DNA of 6,391 nucleotides from contig CAJMLV010000071.1 of assembly GCA_905214345.1 (NCBI GenBank), forward strand, positions 1 to 6,391, written 5' to 3'. Below, one piece after another: positions 5,575-6,391 of this stretch. The notes under the pieces were generated by a model. It was not told the DNA's origin and searched no databases. It worked only from the letters and a program-made list of their open reading frames with translations. The DNA is from an uncultured bacterium. GTDB taxonomy: Bacteria > Bacillota > Clostridia > Oscillospirales > Ruminococcaceae. The number at the start of each line of letters is the position of its first letter. The stretch's first letter is position 1. The translations under genes and the position numbers were made by a program.

Positions 5575-6391
5575 ATGTTGTTTCAAATCTACGGCGAAAA
5601 CGCCGGCTGGCAATTGTTCGGCTGGCTGCTGGTGTTTGTGGGGCTGATCCTCGTCAACGAGCTGGCCCGCCGCACCAAGCAGGGAGGTATCTTCTGCTTC
5701 CTGATCCTGCCTGCAGGTCTCACCGTCTACTTTGTGGCTGTGGCCGTGGGGGCGGCTATGGGCGCGGAGTGGGCGCTGAACAACCCTACCTACCTGTACA
5801 TGAACAGCTGGTTCCATTACGCTAAGCTTTATGCCGCCACCATCGGCTGCATCGGCTTCATGATGCTCAAGTACAAGTGGGGCGTGGGCAAGACCCATTG
5901 GTTCAAAGCTTTCCCCTTTGCCATCGTGGCCATCAACATCCTGATCGCCGTTGCCAGTGACTTTGAGTCCGGCATCCGCGGCGCTATGGCTATGGCTGAA
6001 ACCGGCACCCGCTGGTGGCTGTCCAGCGAGAACGTCTGGCTGTACGGCGGCTGGTGGAACTGGGTCAACGGCATCGCCGGCATCCTGAACATCCTCTGCA
6101 TGACCGGCTGGTGGGGCATCTACACCTCCAAGAAGCAGCAGGATATGCTCTGGCCCGATATGACCGTGCTGTATATCATTGCCTACGACCTGTGGAACTT
6201 TGAGTATACCTATAATAACCTGCCCACCCATGCCTGGTACTGCGGCCTGGCTTTGCTGCTGGCGCCCACTTTTGCCAATGCCTTCTGGAACAAGGGCGGC
6301 TGGATCCAGAACCGCGCCAACACCCTGGCTTTGTGGTGCATGTTTGCCCAGGTGTTCCCCATGTTCCAGGATCAGGGTGTTTTTGCCACCC
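5575..6391 (+). CDS. Polytopic membrane protein, DUF5692-like, 3' end missing
   Basis: An open frame of at least 272 residues that leaves the window without a stop. AGGAGGA (5561-5567) sits 7 nt before ATG 5575. Hydrophobic segments suitable for membrane helices lie near residues 14-31, 39-62, 82-98, 110-127, 160-178, 191-205, 217-235 and 247-261, so it has about eight. It is unusually aromatic, with about 20 Trp in 272 residues, including RWWL, GGWWNW and TGWWG. There is no signal peptide beyond the first helix, and I see no transporter, heme or quinone motif that I can name. The overall look matches what I recall as DUF5692, a family of unknown function; this is memory, not a search. It follows hypA by 36 nt with no terminator, so it probably belongs to the same operon and may anchor or feed the redox protein. 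Confidence 0.8.
   Translation, partial: MLFQIYGENAGWQLFGWLLVFVGLILVNELARRTKQGGIFCFLILPAGLTVYFVAVAVGAAMGAEWALNNPTYLYMNSWFHYAKLYAATIGCIGFMMLKYKWGVGKTHWFKAFPFAIVAINILIAVASDFESGIRGAMAMAETGTRWWLSSENVWLYGGWWNWVNGIAGILNILCMTGWWGIYTSKKQQDMLWPDMTVLYIIAYDLWNFEYTYNNLPTHAWYCGLALLLAPTFANAFWNKGGWIQNRANTLALWCMFAQVFPMFQDQGVFAT

Noticed and set aside
5308..6231. A 307-codon open frame on the minus strand over hypA and the membrane protein
   Set aside because: It spans two convincing plus-strand genes and their junction, with no recognisable domain; it is an antisense shadow.

Overview
This is a GC-rich bacterial window. Strong AGGAGG-like ribosome binding sites, a SigA-type promoter and the protein families suggest an anaerobic Clostridia member of the Bacillota, perhaps a gut Oscillospiraceae/Ruminococcaceae relative. 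The taxonomic placement is inferred from protein and codon style only. No RNA genes, CRISPR arrays or insertion sequences are visible.

Layout. Two transcription units diverge from a 227-bp AT-rich intergenic region (1451-1677). Leftward on the minus strand are a GntR/FadR-like regulator (1450-743) and, 28 bp downstream, a class I SAM-dependent methyltransferase (about 714-94). Rightward on the plus strand is a tight four-gene run: a HypB-type nickel-chaperone GTPase (1678-2358), a 922-residue iron-sulfur/flavin oxidoreductase with a GltD-like core (2376-5144), a HypA-type nickel/zinc metallochaperone (5146-5538), and a tryptophan-rich polytopic membrane protein that runs off the right edge (5575 onward, tentatively DUF5692-like). 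Gaps in this run are 17, 1 and 36 nt, with no terminator seen, so it is probably one operon. The first 93 bases are AT-rich and carry no identifiable gene.

How the genes may work together. HypA and HypB normally pass nickel to a nickel enzyme, classically [NiFe]-hydrogenase, but none is present in the window. Instead, a large multi-cluster NAD(P)H/FAD/ferredoxin-type protein sits between them and a membrane protein of unknown function follows. The best reading is a compact redox module of undescribed function in which the nickel chaperones serve either a partner encoded elsewhere or a neighbour beyond the right edge.

Regulation. The same 15-bp inverted repeat, TGTGGCNNNACCACA, occurs once in the gntR leader (1471-1485) and once in the hypB leader (1638-1652). 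Read on the other strand, its core TGGTNNNGCCA resembles the FadR-type operator TGGTNNNACCA. The regulator's C-terminal half also looks FadR-like. Together these suggest that the regulator controls itself and the redox/nickel operon, perhaps in response to an acyl-CoA or another small acid. This is the most testable new observation in the window.
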